Source: Acidobacteriota bacterium (GTDB taxonomy: Bacteria; Acidobacteriota; Terriglobia; Acidiferrales; UBA7541). From it: a stretch of 64,000 nucleotides of DNA. How positions within the stretch are numbered: the stretch's first letter is position 1; each line of letters begins with the position of its first letter. The notes under the pieces were generated by a model. That model had not been told where the DNA came from, made no database searches, and saw nothing but the letters and a program-made list of their open reading frames with translations. The translations under genes and the position numbers were made by a program. Of the stretch, positions 8,999-18,343 are shown in pieces. Location of the stretch: positions 28,200 to 92,199 of the forward strand of contig QHYU01000141.1 of assembly GCA_003224235.1 (NCBI GenBank), in the 5' to 3' direction.

Positions 8999-10345
8999 AT
9001 GTCCTTCAGCACAACTCAACCCGTGGCAGAACGTCGCACTCAAACAGAGAGACGCTGGGCGTATCTGATTTTCCGGGCCGGCATCTCGCTGGCATTGCTG
9101 TACAGCATCTATTTGGTGGCGGTGCAGGCCATCGCCGGTTGGCATTTGAACCGGGGTTCCCCGGAAGAAATCCGCAAGGCCACGGCATGGGATCCTGACA
9201 ACGCCGAACTTTGTGCGGCGCGTGCGCACAGCCTGCAGCTTTCGTTCGATGGGACAGACGTCAACCAAGTCATCGGCCTTTACGAAACGGCGACGCGCTT
9301 GAGTCCGAACAGGGCGCAGTACTGGGCTGAGTTGGGTGGCAGCTATGAGTGGGCCGGGAGGGCGGAGGAAGCCCGGCGCACCTATGCGCGCGCCCAGGAG
9401 TTATTCCCCAACTCGCCCGAGATCAATTGGAAGCTGGGCAATTTCTACATTCGCGCCGGGAAGACCCACGAGGCCCTGAGCGCGTTCCACAAGACGTTGC
9501 TGGGTGACCCGCAGATGCGGGCGCCGGTCTTCGATCTGGCGTGGCGCGCGGGCATCGACCAACTGGATATCCTTCGGGAGATGATCCCGGCCGACACAGC
9601 TTCCTTGCTGGCCTATCTGGATTTCCTGGCCGCCACAGAGCGTCTCGACGAGGCGAGCCAGACCTGGGCACGCTTGCTCAGGAGCGGAGCGCGAATCGGG
9701 CCGCAGGCTGTATTTCCTTATCTGGATGCGCTGATCCGGCACGATCGCGTGGAAGAGCTAGAAGCCGCCTGGGCCGCTGTGCTGGAGCGCAGCCACAGTG
9801 GGCTTCGCCACCGTTCTTTTGACCCCAACCGCATCACCAACGGCAGCTTTGAGGACGATATCCTGGCTGGAGGATTGGATTGGCGCGTTCTTCCGGCTGA
9901 AGGAGTCATCGTAGACGTGGACAGCAGGGCGTTCTTCGATGGTGTGCGCTCGCTGCGGATTCGCTTCGATGGCAAACACAACGTGAGTTACTCACACGTG
10001 CTGCAATATGTGCCCGTGAAGCCGAACTCCGTTTACCGTTTCATCGGTTATGTCCGCGCCCAGGGCCTCACAACCGATTCCGGACCACGGTTCCAGATCT
10101 GCGATGCGAAGGATGCTTCCCGACTGTCGGTCGAAAGCGAACCCGTGACGGGCACGCGAAACTGGTCGCCGCGGCAACTTGAATTCAGAACCGGGCCCAA
10201 GACGCGGCTCGCGGTCGTCCGGGTGGCCCGCCCACCGAGCCGCATGTTCGACAACCGCATCTCCGGCACGCTGTGGATTGACCGGGTCAGTCTAATCGCC
10301 GTTGAAGGGCAAGCATGGAAAGCTTCAGCGGCTATGCCGCGCTGA
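8999..10345 (+). CDS. Membrane-anchored tetratricopeptide-repeat protein with C-terminal jelly-roll-like domain
   Basis: The 448-aa product has a cytoplasmic N-terminus, one membrane segment (residues about 21-45) and then TPR-like helices (NAELCAARAHSLQL, AQYWAELGGSYEWAGRAEEA, SPEINWKLGNFYIRAGKTHEA). The last third (residues 280-440) is beta-rich and resembles carbohydrate-binding-type domains (ITNGSFEDD, LWIDRVSLI). It converges with the O-antigen ligase-type gene, overlapping it by 14 bp at the 3' ends. Membrane TPR proteins of this form are common beside polymerases and ligases, where they may assist polysaccharide assembly. The start ATG has only a weak ribosome site. The specific role is unknown. 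Confidence 0.75.
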   Translation: MSFSTTQPVAERRTQTERRWAYLIFRAGISLALLYSIYLVAVQAIAGWHLNRGSPEEIRKATAWDPDNAELCAARAHSLQLSFDGTDVNQVIGLYETATRLSPNRAQYWAELGGSYEWAGRAEEARRTYARAQELFPNSPEINWKLGNFYIRAGKTHEALSAFHKTLLGDPQMRAPVFDLAWRAGIDQLDILREMIPADTASLLAYLDFLAATERLDEASQTWARLLRSGARIGPQAVFPYLDALIRHDRVEELEAAWAAVLERSHSGLRHRSFDPNRITNGSFEDDILAGGLDWRVLPAEGVIVDVDSRAFFDGVRSLRIRFDGKHNVSYSHVLQYVPVKPNSVYRFIGYVRAQGLTTDSGPRFQICDAKDASRLSVESEPVTGTRNWSPRQLEFRTGPKTRLAVVRVARPPSRMFDNRISGTLWIDRVSLIAVEGQAWKASAAMPR

Positions 10346-11642
10346 TTTGCTTCTCCTCCATCGTCCCCCCAGTGCTGCTCACGCTCGCCGAATGCGCCAA
10401 ACCGAGAATGGACGCAAACACCAAGGCGTTTGCGGGAATCTGCAGATTGAAGTCGGTGACGCTGTGAAGCAGCAGAGCGAGGATGCCGCCGCAGCTTCCC
10501 AGCGCGAGGAATCGCTGGTTGGGGTGCGATCTCCGAAAGCAGGCCGAAGCCGCCCGGAACAGCACCAGCAGGATCAGCCCGATCAGCAGCCCTGCTCCTG
10601 CCAGACCCCACTCCGTGGCCATCTCGAGATAGTCGTTGTGGGCATGGTCCACCCTGCCGGTGAGCAAAACGGATTGCACGCGGGTGTATACGTTGGCGAA
10701 CGAACCCAATCCGCTACCCCACAGCGGATGCGCCCGGATCAGCGCCAACGAATCCTTCCAAACGCCAAGCCGGGACAAGTAATCCTCGCGAATGGTTTCG
10801 TAGCGTTCCACCACCGGCCCCAGTCCAATCCACACGCCGAACAAGCCAGCCCCGACGAGCAGGCACAATAGCACCAGAGCGGCCGCGGGGCGCTGGCCAG
10901 TCGAGCTCAGCCAGACAAGCCCCACGGCCGCCAACGACACGCAGGCGCTGAAAATGCCGGCCCGCGAGCGCGAGAAAACGATACCTGCAGACAGGAGCAG
11001 CGTCGAGAAGAGGTAGAAGATGAGCGCCGCGGCGCCTTCTCCCTTGAAAAAACTGCTCATGAGTCCCTGCGGATGGGGCGCATTCCGGCTCAGGCGCTCG
11101 AACCAGGAAAGCGCCGAGGCAAATGACAAAGGCAAGATCATTTCCAGCAGCCCGGCAAAATGGTTGGGATTGATGTAGGTGCCGGTGGCCATGGAGGTGT
11201 AAAAGAACTTTTTATAAGCAAAGATCTGCTGCCAGCCACTAACGTACTGCACCAATCCGTACAGCGCCTCGATAAGACCTAGAGCGAGCAGTCCGCGGAG
11301 CAAGAAGGCGCGGGATTTTTGATCGCGCGAGACAACCGCGGCGAGATAGAAACTGCATAGATAGACCAGGAGCCGGAGGATCTGCTCGCGGACTAAGTAG
11401 GCCTCGGGACGAATAACGGCGGTCTGTAGGCCCACATAAGCCAGCAGCAGCGCTGGTCCTTTCCAAGGCAACCGCGAGCAGGCCTGCTCGGCCCACAAAA
11501 TCAATCCGCACAGCAGGAAGGCCACCAGTTGCACCGCCGCCCAGGAAAGAGGCTCGGTCCCGCCAAAGCCCAGTGCCGCTCCGAAGAGACATATCACCAG
11601 GCCTCCGGCAAGCACCTCAATTCGCTTCGACATGGGTATCAA
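10332..11642 (-). CDS. O-antigen ligase/polymerase (Wzy/WaaL) family membrane protein
   Basis: This is a 436-aa polytopic membrane protein with about ten or more hydrophobic helices. The large periplasmic loop carries HAHNDYLEMATEWGLAG (near residues 340-356), the signature of the O-antigen ligase/Wzy_C family. Such enzymes either polymerise lipid-linked repeat units or transfer glycan to an acceptor in the periplasm. It lies at the 3' end of the exopolysaccharide operon, 37 bp after a glycosyltransferase gene. A second protein of the same general type is at 19564-21075, so one may be the polymerase and the other a ligase; sequence alone does not decide which. Confidence 0.85.
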   Translation of the reverse strand: MIPMSKRIEVLAGGLVICLFGAALGFGGTEPLSWAAVQLVAFLLCGLILWAEQACSRLPWKGPALLLAYVGLQTAVIRPEAYLVREQILRLLVYLCSFYLAAVVSRDQKSRAFLLRGLLALGLIEALYGLVQYVSGWQQIFAYKKFFYTSMATGTYINPNHFAGLLEMILPLSFASALSWFERLSRNAPHPQGLMSSFFKGEGAAALIFYLFSTLLLSAGIVFSRSRAGIFSACVSLAAVGLVWLSSTGQRPAAALVLLCLLVGAGLFGVWIGLGPVVERYETIREDYLSRLGVWKDSLALIRAHPLWGSGLGSFANVYTRVQSVLLTGRVDHAHNDYLEMATEWGLAGAGLLIGLILLVLFRAASACFRRSHPNQRFLALGSCGGILALLLHSVTDFNLQIPANALVFASILGLAHSASVSSTGGTMEEKQISAA

Positions 11643-11679
11643 CCCGTCTCCTCAAGCGGCTCAGGGCTCTTTCAGTGAC

Positions 11680-12996
11680 TCAGGTCAGCCCCTCTGCTTC
11701 GCGTTTCTTCTCCGCGAACGAGAGAAAAGTGGTCTCCAAGCGATTCAGAATGCGATCGCCCGCGTAGTGCGTTTCGGCATAGCTTCGGCCCTGCTGACCC
11801 AGGCGCACCGCAAGCTCCCGCTCCGCATGCAGGCGGCAGATGGCCTGGGCCAGCGCGGCAGGGTCTTCCGGCGGGACCACCACTCCGCACCCAGCGCGGC
11901 GGATACACGCGGCTGCTTCACTCGACGGCGCGACAGCGGCGATCACCGGGCGGCCAGCGGCCATGTAGGTCAGCAATTTGGAAGGGATAACCATGTCCAC
12001 GACTTGCGCCGACTGATTCAGCAGCAGCACATCGGCAGCGGCAAACATCCCCGGGGTCGCCTCGCGAGGCTGCAAAGGCAGGAACTGGACGTTCGAGAGT
12101 GCCATGCTCCGGGCGTAGGCCTCCAAGCGGGCTTTCTCCGCACCGTCGCCGACAAGAAGAAACCGGATGTTGGACGACGCGCGAAGCAGGGCCGCGGCCT
12201 CGAGAACGTTCTCCAGCTTCTGCTTGGTGCCCATGTTGCCGCTATGGAGACCCAGGAAGCACGATTCGTCCAGCTCGTAAGCTTCGCGAAAACCGTTTTT
12301 CGAAGCGTCGGGGCGGATCGCGCAGGTGTCCACCCAGTTGGGGATCATGAGGATTTTTGATTCCGGCACGCCTTTGGAGATTAGGTTGGCTCGAAATCCT
12401 TCGCCGATCACCAGAATCGCGTCGGCATGACGATAAACGTATTCCTCCAGCGCGCGCGCCAGCCGGATCGCCCACCGATTGCGCAACATCCCCAGAGCGA
12501 TGGCCAAGTCCGGAACCAAGTCCTGAACCTGGAACAGCAGCGGCGCACCCTTGAGCCGCGCCAGCAAATGCCCGGCCAGTCCGGCCTGCAACGGGGGTGA
12601 AACACCCAAAATCAAATCCACATCGCGAATCGGTAGACCACGAACTGCTGCTGCAAGGCCGATCGAAGAATCGTAAAGGATGCGGCGCACAAGGGTTCGC
12701 TTGGCAGGAACATAGATGTAACTCCGATAGACCGTCACACCGCCAAAAGTTTCTCGGTGCCACAATTTTCCGCGATATTCCGGTGGCACTCTCCACTCCG
12801 GGTAATGCGGCAGGCCCGTCACGACGGAGACCTGATGGCCGCAGGACGCCAGGTACTCGCACAGCTCCGTATTGAGCGGAGCGATGCCGGTTCGGTCGGG
12901 CGCGTAGCAGCCAGTCACCACCAAGATGTGCATGCGGCGTTTCGGCCAGGCATCCGGCGAGCCATGGTGCGCGCGAAGAGTTTCCGCCCGGATCAT
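11680..12996 (-). CDS. Family 4 glycosyltransferase, WcaI-like
   Basis: This GT-B fold glycosyltransferase has an N-terminal HILVVTGCYAPDRTGIAPL segment like colanic-acid WcaI proteins, and C-terminal GT4 features (LGLHSGNMGTKQKLENVLEA; MVIPSKLLTYMAAGRPV, the nucleotide-sugar binding region). The ATG at 12996 overlaps the upstream methyltransferase stop as ATGA, giving a 438-aa protein. An internal ATG at 12933 would start directly at MHILVV and matches the family better, so the true start is undecided. It transfers a sugar from a nucleotide donor to the growing lipid-linked glycan at the cytoplasmic face of the membrane. The donor cannot be read from sequence. Confidence 0.85.
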   Translation of the reverse strand: MIRAETLRAHHGSPDAWPKRRMHILVVTGCYAPDRTGIAPLNTELCEYLASCGHQVSVVTGLPHYPEWRVPPEYRGKLWHRETFGGVTVYRSYIYVPAKRTLVRRILYDSSIGLAAAVRGLPIRDVDLILGVSPPLQAGLAGHLLARLKGAPLLFQVQDLVPDLAIALGMLRNRWAIRLARALEEYVYRHADAILVIGEGFRANLISKGVPESKILMIPNWVDTCAIRPDASKNGFREAYELDESCFLGLHSGNMGTKQKLENVLEAAALLRASSNIRFLLVGDGAEKARLEAYARSMALSNVQFLPLQPREATPGMFAAADVLLLNQSAQVVDMVIPSKLLTYMAAGRPVIAAVAPSSEAAACIRRAGCGVVVPPEDPAALAQAICRLHAERELAVRLGQQGRSYAETHYAGDRILNRLETTFLSFAEKKREAEGLT

Positions 12997-13853
12997 GGTG
13001 AGCCCGACGGAGGAGACCCAACTTCGTCAGGCGTTTCGGATTTCCAGGCCACAGCGCGCAGAGAGTTTCCCCAGCGGCCTAGCAGGAGGTTTGCCAAGTG
13101 GAAGCCGGCCCGAAAAAGCCAAAAAAGCGGTGGGCTATCACACCACCGATAGGCGCGGAAGGTCCAGGGCTGGTAATAGATCAAGTTTCGCCGGAATCTC
13201 CACCGACGCAGGCCGCAGTCGCGGAACACCTCGATCAGTTTTCCCTTCCGCAACCGGTAGACATAGTTGCCGGCCTCTTCGTACTTGCCGGAGATGCCCA
13301 GCTTGATCGCCAGGCGCGTCAGCGCCGCGTCCGCGGGCTCGGCTATCACCACCGCCCGACGCGCCACGCGCGCCATTTCGCGCACCCCCCGGTAAGCGTC
13401 CCGCAGATGGTGCAAGCCATCGTGTACAAAGGCGAAGTCCACTGCGCCGGGGCGGAATGGTAGATTTTCCGCATCGCCTACGACCAGATCCCATCGCAGG
13501 CCGTACCGACGCGCGCGTTCGCGGGCTCGCAGCACGGCATCGAACGAGAGATCGAGCGCGATTACGTGCCGGCCGGTGCGCGCCATCATCTCCGATTCCA
13601 TCCCCGACCCGCAGCACACAACCAGGGTCTTTTCCTCCCCCTTACAAGCAGCAGTGGTGTCGCCGTTGAGCATCTGCCAGGCAGTGCGAATCTTGAAGTC
13701 CAGCAAGTATTGCACCGGCCGGGGATAGCATCGCGGGCGACTGATCTCTTCTTCAGGGTCGACCGACTCACCATAGAATCGGATTTGTTTCTCTCGCTCT
13801 CCAAGCGGATTCATTTCCTGCTGATGCGGCACCTGCGAACTCTGACCTTTCAT
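12993..13853 (-). CDS. Class I SAM-dependent methyltransferase
   Basis: The 286-aa product contains a Rossmann-type methyltransferase core: TLVVCCGSGMESEMMA (motif I, SAM binding), VIALDLSF (motif II), LVVGDAENLPF (motif III) and VDFAFVHDGLHHL. The ATG at 13853 is chosen because AGGA lies 6 bases upstream; the frame extends to 13910 without a ribosome site. It overlaps the downstream glycosyltransferase by ATGA. In this operon it probably methylates a sugar of the exopolysaccharide or a nucleotide-sugar precursor, although small-molecule or lipid targets are possible. Confidence 0.8.
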   Translation of the reverse strand: MKGQSSQVPHQQEMNPLGEREKQIRFYGESVDPEEEISRPRCYPRPVQYLLDFKIRTAWQMLNGDTTAACKGEEKTLVVCCGSGMESEMMARTGRHVIALDLSFDAVLRARERARRYGLRWDLVVGDAENLPFRPGAVDFAFVHDGLHHLRDAYRGVREMARVARRAVVIAEPADAALTRLAIKLGISGKYEEAGNYVYRLRKGKLIEVFRDCGLRRWRFRRNLIYYQPWTFRAYRWCDSPPLFWLFRAGFHLANLLLGRWGNSLRAVAWKSETPDEVGSPPSGSP

Positions 13854-13935
13854 CACTTTTCCTATTCCGCAGCGCTGGCCCATACCCGTGACACAGCGCG
13901 CGTTGCCCACACGCCGATTCCCCGCAAGGTTCTTG

Positions 13936-15165
13936 CTAAGAAGCTTGCGTCACTCGAGCGGCACTCTCCAGCATCTCCTGATATACCTCGACCATTTGCT
14001 CTCCGACCTTTCTCCAGGTCATTTTCTCTGCGACCAGCCGACCGCCGCGCTGGCCCATCTCTTTGCCCCGGGCGGGATTGTCCAAAAGCGCCAGAAGGGC
14101 TTGCGCCGTTTCTTTCGGGTCACAGCGAACCACCAGCCCGGCGCCGGCTTGGGCCACCTCCGGCCAGATATTCACCTGATCGGAAATCACAACCGGCACA
14201 GCGCAGGCCATAGCTTCTGCAACTGCGGTGCCAAAATTCTCAGTATACGACGGCAAGACAAACACCTCTGCCGCATGCATCAGCGCGAACCGGTCCTCGC
14301 CGGCCAGCGGCCCCGTGTACGTCGCCTTTTCCAGCACTCCGCCTTCTTTCAACCATCCCCTGACCTTATGGCCGTATCCCTCGCTATCCGGTCCAGCCAG
14401 CACCAAATGCACATCTTCTCGCGCACTTCCTACTCGCGCAAAGGCACGAGCCAGAATGTCGAGTCCCTTTTTGAAATTGAGCCGCCCAAAAAAGACTACC
14501 AACCGACGCTCACTCAGTTGCGGGAACTTTCTCATCAACCTCTCGCACGCAGCGGGGTTGGCTTCCTCAAACCATTCGTCTTCGACTCCGACATAAGCAA
14601 CAGATTTCTTGGGTGCGCTCCGCCCGTTAGTGGCCGGCGAGTTCAGGCCGGGCCAGTCTGCGGCCAAGCGCATTTCTTCGCTGGAGTTGAACAGGATAGC
14701 GCTCGCATGGCGAAAACTGCGCCGCAACAACAGCTTTGTGTAGAGCCATTTCCGAAATTGGTGCCGCCGGCGGAGATAGGGGTCCAGGGACCCGTGTGGA
14801 TGAAGAAGATAGGGACGACCATGGATCCTGCAAAAATGAGTTGCCGCCGCAGTCGGGAAGCCATACACGGAATAGATGTGGGCCAAATCAAAGGATTGGG
14901 TCTTCTCGCGCAACGCACGCCACAGCGGCAGGGACAGCTTGTACTCGCGAGGCTGGATCCAGCCCGGGAAGTAGCGGATCTCGACGCCTTTTTCGAAGAT
15001 AGGCTGGCCGAGGGGAACGTCCAGCAGCCTGTCTCCGTCCACGTTGGTGGTGTAGATGGCGACTTCGTGCCCCCGTCGCACCAGTTCCCGGCACAGCGCC
15101 GGACACGCCACCGACGGGCCTCCATACCGCGGCGCAAGACTTTCGACGACGTGCAGGATACGCAT
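13936..15165 (-). CDS. Family 4 glycosyltransferase
   Basis: The 409-aa GT-B protein starts at MRILHVVESLAPRYGGPSV, with AGAAGG about 10 bases upstream; a longer frame from 15219 overlaps the preceding gene and adds non-family residues. The C-terminal half has the GT1-type donor site: VVFFGRLNFKKGLDIL, AEVFVLPSYTENFGTAVAEA (the EX7E region) and CAVPVVISD. It lies in the string of glycosyltransferases of the exopolysaccharide operon and probably adds one residue of the repeat unit. Donor and acceptor are unknown. Confidence 0.87.
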   Translation of the reverse strand: MRILHVVESLAPRYGGPSVACPALCRELVRRGHEVAIYTTNVDGDRLLDVPLGQPIFEKGVEIRYFPGWIQPREYKLSLPLWRALREKTQSFDLAHIYSVYGFPTAAATHFCRIHGRPYLLHPHGSLDPYLRRRHQFRKWLYTKLLLRRSFRHASAILFNSSEEMRLAADWPGLNSPATNGRSAPKKSVAYVGVEDEWFEEANPAACERLMRKFPQLSERRLVVFFGRLNFKKGLDILARAFARVGSAREDVHLVLAGPDSEGYGHKVRGWLKEGGVLEKATYTGPLAGEDRFALMHAAEVFVLPSYTENFGTAVAEAMACAVPVVISDQVNIWPEVAQAGAGLVVRCDPKETAQALLALLDNPARGKEMGQRGGRLVAEKMTWRKVGEQMVEVYQEMLESAARVTQAS

Positions 15166-15209
15166 CCACCACCAACCTTCTTTTTCCAGTGCCTGTGGCT
15201 CGGGATCGA

Positions 15210-16340
15210 CTACACCCACCGCTGGACCACACTACGGTAGGCCTCAGCCACCGCCTGTGCATGCGCCTCCCACGTAAACTTCTGCGCCGCCAACTTCCCG
15301 TGCTGCACCAGTTCCTCGCGTAGGTCCTTCGAGGCCGTGATTTGCAGGATCTGATTGGTCATCCCGTCCACATCCTCCGGATCAAAAAGAGAATTGGGAT
15401 GCTGCACAACCTCGGGAATTGCGCCTCGATTGGAAGCGACCACAGGAGTACCAGAGGCCATCGCCTCCGCCACCGGGCGTCCCATTCCCTCGTGGAATGA
15501 TGGGTAGAGCAGTACATCACAGGCCCGGTAGACGTGAGCGATCTCTTCGTCCGACAACTCGCCAAGGTGCCGAACGGCTTCCTGCAAACCCATCGTCTGT
15601 ATGGCCTGTGTCTCCCGGGGTCCGAATGCCGATCCCACCTTGACCAGACAGACATCCTTCTTGTGCCTTTGCTTGAGCGCAGCCACGACCCGAAAAACAG
15701 TTCCCAGGTTCTTTCGCGGATCATTGCTCCCCACATGCAGAATGTGGAGCCACCCGGGTTGAATCCTGTGGTGAGCTTTGAAAGATTCCACTGCGCCCGC
15801 GCCGTTGTTGGACAGGAATCGGGCAGCCACACCGTGATACCCCACGAACAAACGGTCTCTCTTAATGCCTAGGTAATCTCTGCACTCCGCCAGTGTGTGC
15901 TGGGAGATAGCGACGATGGCGGCCGCTTTGCGCAGCAAAGAGACCCGGAGAGCGGAGGCAGCCATCGCCACCCGGCCCTGGCTTCCGGTGAACCTTACGC
16001 GACCCAGAGCAACGGCCACCGGGTAGAGGTCGTGGCAGGTCACCACGGTCTGGCTCCCGGGTAGGGTCAACAGGAGCTGCGCATTGCTGTGGTCAGCGAT
16101 ATGAAATAGGTCTCCCGAAAGACGACCGCACCAGCGGACATATTCAACGTATCGGACCCAGCGACTCCTCAGCCATCCGGCCGATGGCTCTGCGCCAAAG
16201 GGGGGCCATTCGACACGGACAAGGACATCGGAGATCCCGTGAAGCCCCTGGACCAACTCATCGGTGTAATGACTCATGCTCATGCCGGCATGAACCGGCA
16301 ACGTTGGGAAAATCGAAACACCGATCTTAGTCACAGCCAC
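15210..16340 (-). CDS. Family 4 glycosyltransferase
   Basis: This 376-aa protein reads from a GTG codon with GAGGTG just upstream. The N-terminal Rossmann domain contains VVTCHDLYPVAVAL. The C-terminal domain carries LHILHVGSNDPRKNLGTVF, ACDVLLYPSFHEGMGRPVAEA and SGTPVVASNRGAIPEV, the standard GT4 nucleotide-sugar binding elements including the E-x7-E pair. It ends 45 bp before the next glycosyltransferase start and is in the same operon. It resembles mannosyl- and galactosyltransferases of exopolysaccharide clusters; the actual sugar is not predictable. Confidence 0.87.
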   Translation of the reverse strand: MAVTKIGVSIFPTLPVHAGMSMSHYTDELVQGLHGISDVLVRVEWPPFGAEPSAGWLRSRWVRYVEYVRWCGRLSGDLFHIADHSNAQLLLTLPGSQTVVTCHDLYPVAVALGRVRFTGSQGRVAMAASALRVSLLRKAAAIVAISQHTLAECRDYLGIKRDRLFVGYHGVAARFLSNNGAGAVESFKAHHRIQPGWLHILHVGSNDPRKNLGTVFRVVAALKQRHKKDVCLVKVGSAFGPRETQAIQTMGLQEAVRHLGELSDEEIAHVYRACDVLLYPSFHEGMGRPVAEAMASGTPVVASNRGAIPEVVQHPNSLFDPEDVDGMTNQILQITASKDLREELVQHGKLAAQKFTWEAHAQAVAEAYRSVVQRWV

Positions 16341-16410
16341 CGCACCTCAAGCCCTTTGCTCCGCCGAGACGAAAAATCCATTTTCCCCGCTCCGCGTCAC
16401 ACGCCCCGGT

Positions 16411-17391
16411 TCAAGCGCCCCGCACCATCGCCGGCTCAATTCCCCACGGCGACGGGCGGACACTGTCCAGCCGTTGCTTCCAGTGAGCGATGCAGAGACG
16501 CAGACCCTCCTCTAAGTTCACCCGGGGCCGCCAGCCCAGGATCTTTTCCGCTTGGCTGGAGTCACCAATCATTCTGTCAATGTCCAACGGCCGCCGGGGA
16601 ATGGTGTCCCAGGCCACCTCCCCAACGAAGCCGGTCAAGCTTGCCAGTAAGCCGACTAACTCGCTCACGCTCACTCCGCGCCCCGTTGAGAAATTAAAGA
16701 TTCCGCCGATCGCCTTCTCATTTCCCAAACAACTCAGATAAGCGTTCACGTGGTCGTCCACATAGAGCAAGTCCCGAACCGGGCTGGGTGCGCCGAGCCG
16801 AACGGTATGCCCGCGCAGCATCTGGACAATCGTCCGCTCGACAACAAAGTCGGCGTTGTCTTTGCGCCCATAGGTGTTGAACAGCCGGAGCACCGTCGCT
16901 GGCAATCGGTAAGCGTCCCGTAGGTACAAGACATACTTTTCTGCGGCCAACTTGCTGACCGAATAGGGGCTGTTCGGGTTCTGCGGCATCTCCTCGGTCT
17001 TGGGCACTGGCCCCTTCCCGTACGTTTCCGAGGAGGAAGCAAAAAGGAACTGGCGAAATTGCGGAACCTCGCGCAGGCATGCTTCAGCGAGATTCACGGT
17101 GCCGATCAGATTTGCTTCCAGAATCTCGTTCGGATGGTTATAGCTGTAGGACACGGGGCTAATCGCCGCGAGGTGGATGACTGCTTCAGGCTGGACATCG
17201 CGCACCACTTGGCGAACCGCGAAGTGATCTCTGAGATCGCAGAAGACCGGACGACCAGCCGTCGACGCACCCAGCGGCTCTCGCCAACTCCTATGACGCT
17301 CCAGGGAGAAGACCTCGTGCTCCCTCTCAATCAACGGCGCCAGCATATGACAGCCCACGAAACCTGTCGCCCCCGTAATCAGGATCCGCAT
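16411..17391 (-). CDS. NAD-dependent nucleotide-sugar epimerase/dehydratase (extended SDR)
   Basis: This 326-aa protein is an extended short-chain dehydrogenase: GATGFVG (residues 7-13) binds the dinucleotide, FASSSETYG holds the catalytic Ser, and YSVSK (Tyr143, Lys147) completes the active site. NTYGRKDN and VRDLLYVDDHVNAYL are typical of GDP-mannose 4,6-dehydratase, RmlB and GalE-type enzymes. It lies among glycosyltransferases and presumably makes a deoxy- or epimerised nucleotide sugar for them. The closest type by eye is the GDP-6-deoxy-lyxo-hexulose reductase / GDP-mannose dehydratase branch, but the exact reaction is open. Confidence 0.82.
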   Translation of the reverse strand: MRILITGATGFVGCHMLAPLIEREHEVFSLERHRSWREPLGASTAGRPVFCDLRDHFAVRQVVRDVQPEAVIHLAAISPVSYSYNHPNEILEANLIGTVNLAEACLREVPQFRQFLFASSSETYGKGPVPKTEEMPQNPNSPYSVSKLAAEKYVLYLRDAYRLPATVLRLFNTYGRKDNADFVVERTIVQMLRGHTVRLGAPSPVRDLLYVDDHVNAYLSCLGNEKAIGGIFNFSTGRGVSVSELVGLLASLTGFVGEVAWDTIPRRPLDIDRMIGDSSQAEKILGWRPRVNLEEGLRLCIAHWKQRLDSVRPSPWGIEPAMVRGA

Positions 17392-17556
17392 ACACCCCCC
17401 GTTCCGATCCAGAGCGATGGCACGGCAACTTGCCGGGCTGAGTTCCCTGGCCGGGGTCCGTCATCCTCGTGCCGAAGGCACGATCCGGTGTTCTTCCCGG
17501 AGCGTCGCTTCGCCCGAACGCGGTGACACGGTCCACGCGCACCTGTCCAGGGCGTT

Positions 17557-18330
17557 TCATCGTTGCGGCCCTTCCCACGGGGCACGCTGGGGCTTCCGCG
17601 CCACGGCGATGAGGTTTTGGGTCAGGACGTGGCCCCGGATTCGGCCCGTCTCCACGGCCATATAAAGCAACAGGAGCAAGCAGATGCCCTTCCACGCGAG
17701 CCACCGTGCTGCACTGATCAGTCCATGCACGCGGGGACCTTCCGGGTAGACTTCGACACGCTCGAATCCCGAGGCCGCCAAAACCTGTCGTATGCTCAAA
17801 GGCGTGAAGGCCTGCTCGTGAGTGAAATCGGAATACAAAATCTTTCCCCCGAACGGGCCATCAGCATTGGGCGCCTTGACGATGAGCAGGCCGCCCGGCC
17901 TGAGCGCGGAGTGGGCCGCGTGCAAAAGCGAGAGGCTTTCTTCTTTGGCAAGATGCTCGAGCAAATCGAGTGCAGTGAGGCAGTCAAACTCCTGCCGGCG
18001 GCTCTCCAGAAACTTCCAGGAGTCGTCCTGCACGACGTTGGGGATCCCTAGCTTCCGCGCCGAATCCACCTGCTCAGCGCTGATGTCCACGCCGGCAATA
18101 TTTCGGTAACCCTCTTCGTGGAGGAAATACAGAAAGCTGCCGTAACCGCAGCCCAGGTCCGCGATGCGCGCGGCCTTGTTAGCCGGCAACAGCGGGCCGA
18201 AATAGTCCCGCCAGACGCGCCGTTCCCTCTCAAGCGAGGCTGCAGATGGATGGTGGATGCCGCCGAAATGCGTGCTCAGATAGTGATCGTAGAGGTGTCG
18301 CCGATAGTTCGTTTCCAGGTTCAGTGGCAT
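17557..18330 (-). CDS. Class I SAM-dependent methyltransferase
   Basis: The 257-aa product begins at MPLNLETNYRRHLYDHYLST, 14 bp after the upstream glycosyltransferase stop; the longer frame to 18459 overlaps that gene and is not favoured. Motifs are ARIADLGCGYGSFLYFL (SAM site), NIAGVDISAEQVDSAR, VVQDDSWKFL and FDCLTALDLLEHL, followed by LRPGGLLIVKAPN. A hydrophobic segment near the C-terminus (AWKGICLLLLLYMAVE) suggests membrane contact. It belongs to the family that often modifies sugar chains in O-antigen and capsule clusters. Confidence 0.83.
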   Translation of the reverse strand: MPLNLETNYRRHLYDHYLSTHFGGIHHPSAASLERERRVWRDYFGPLLPANKAARIADLGCGYGSFLYFLHEEGYRNIAGVDISAEQVDSARKLGIPNVVQDDSWKFLESRRQEFDCLTALDLLEHLAKEESLSLLHAAHSALRPGGLLIVKAPNADGPFGGKILYSDFTHEQAFTPLSIRQVLAASGFERVEVYPEGPRVHGLISAARWLAWKGICLLLLLYMAVETGRIRGHVLTQNLIAVARKPQRAPWEGPQR

Positions 18331-18343
18331 GACCAAGTACGCC

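Noticed and set aside
8639..9268. 209-aa - strand frame across the gap before the TPR gene
   Set aside because: It runs antisense into the TPR gene, has no domain or ribosome site and has composition typical of a shadow frame.
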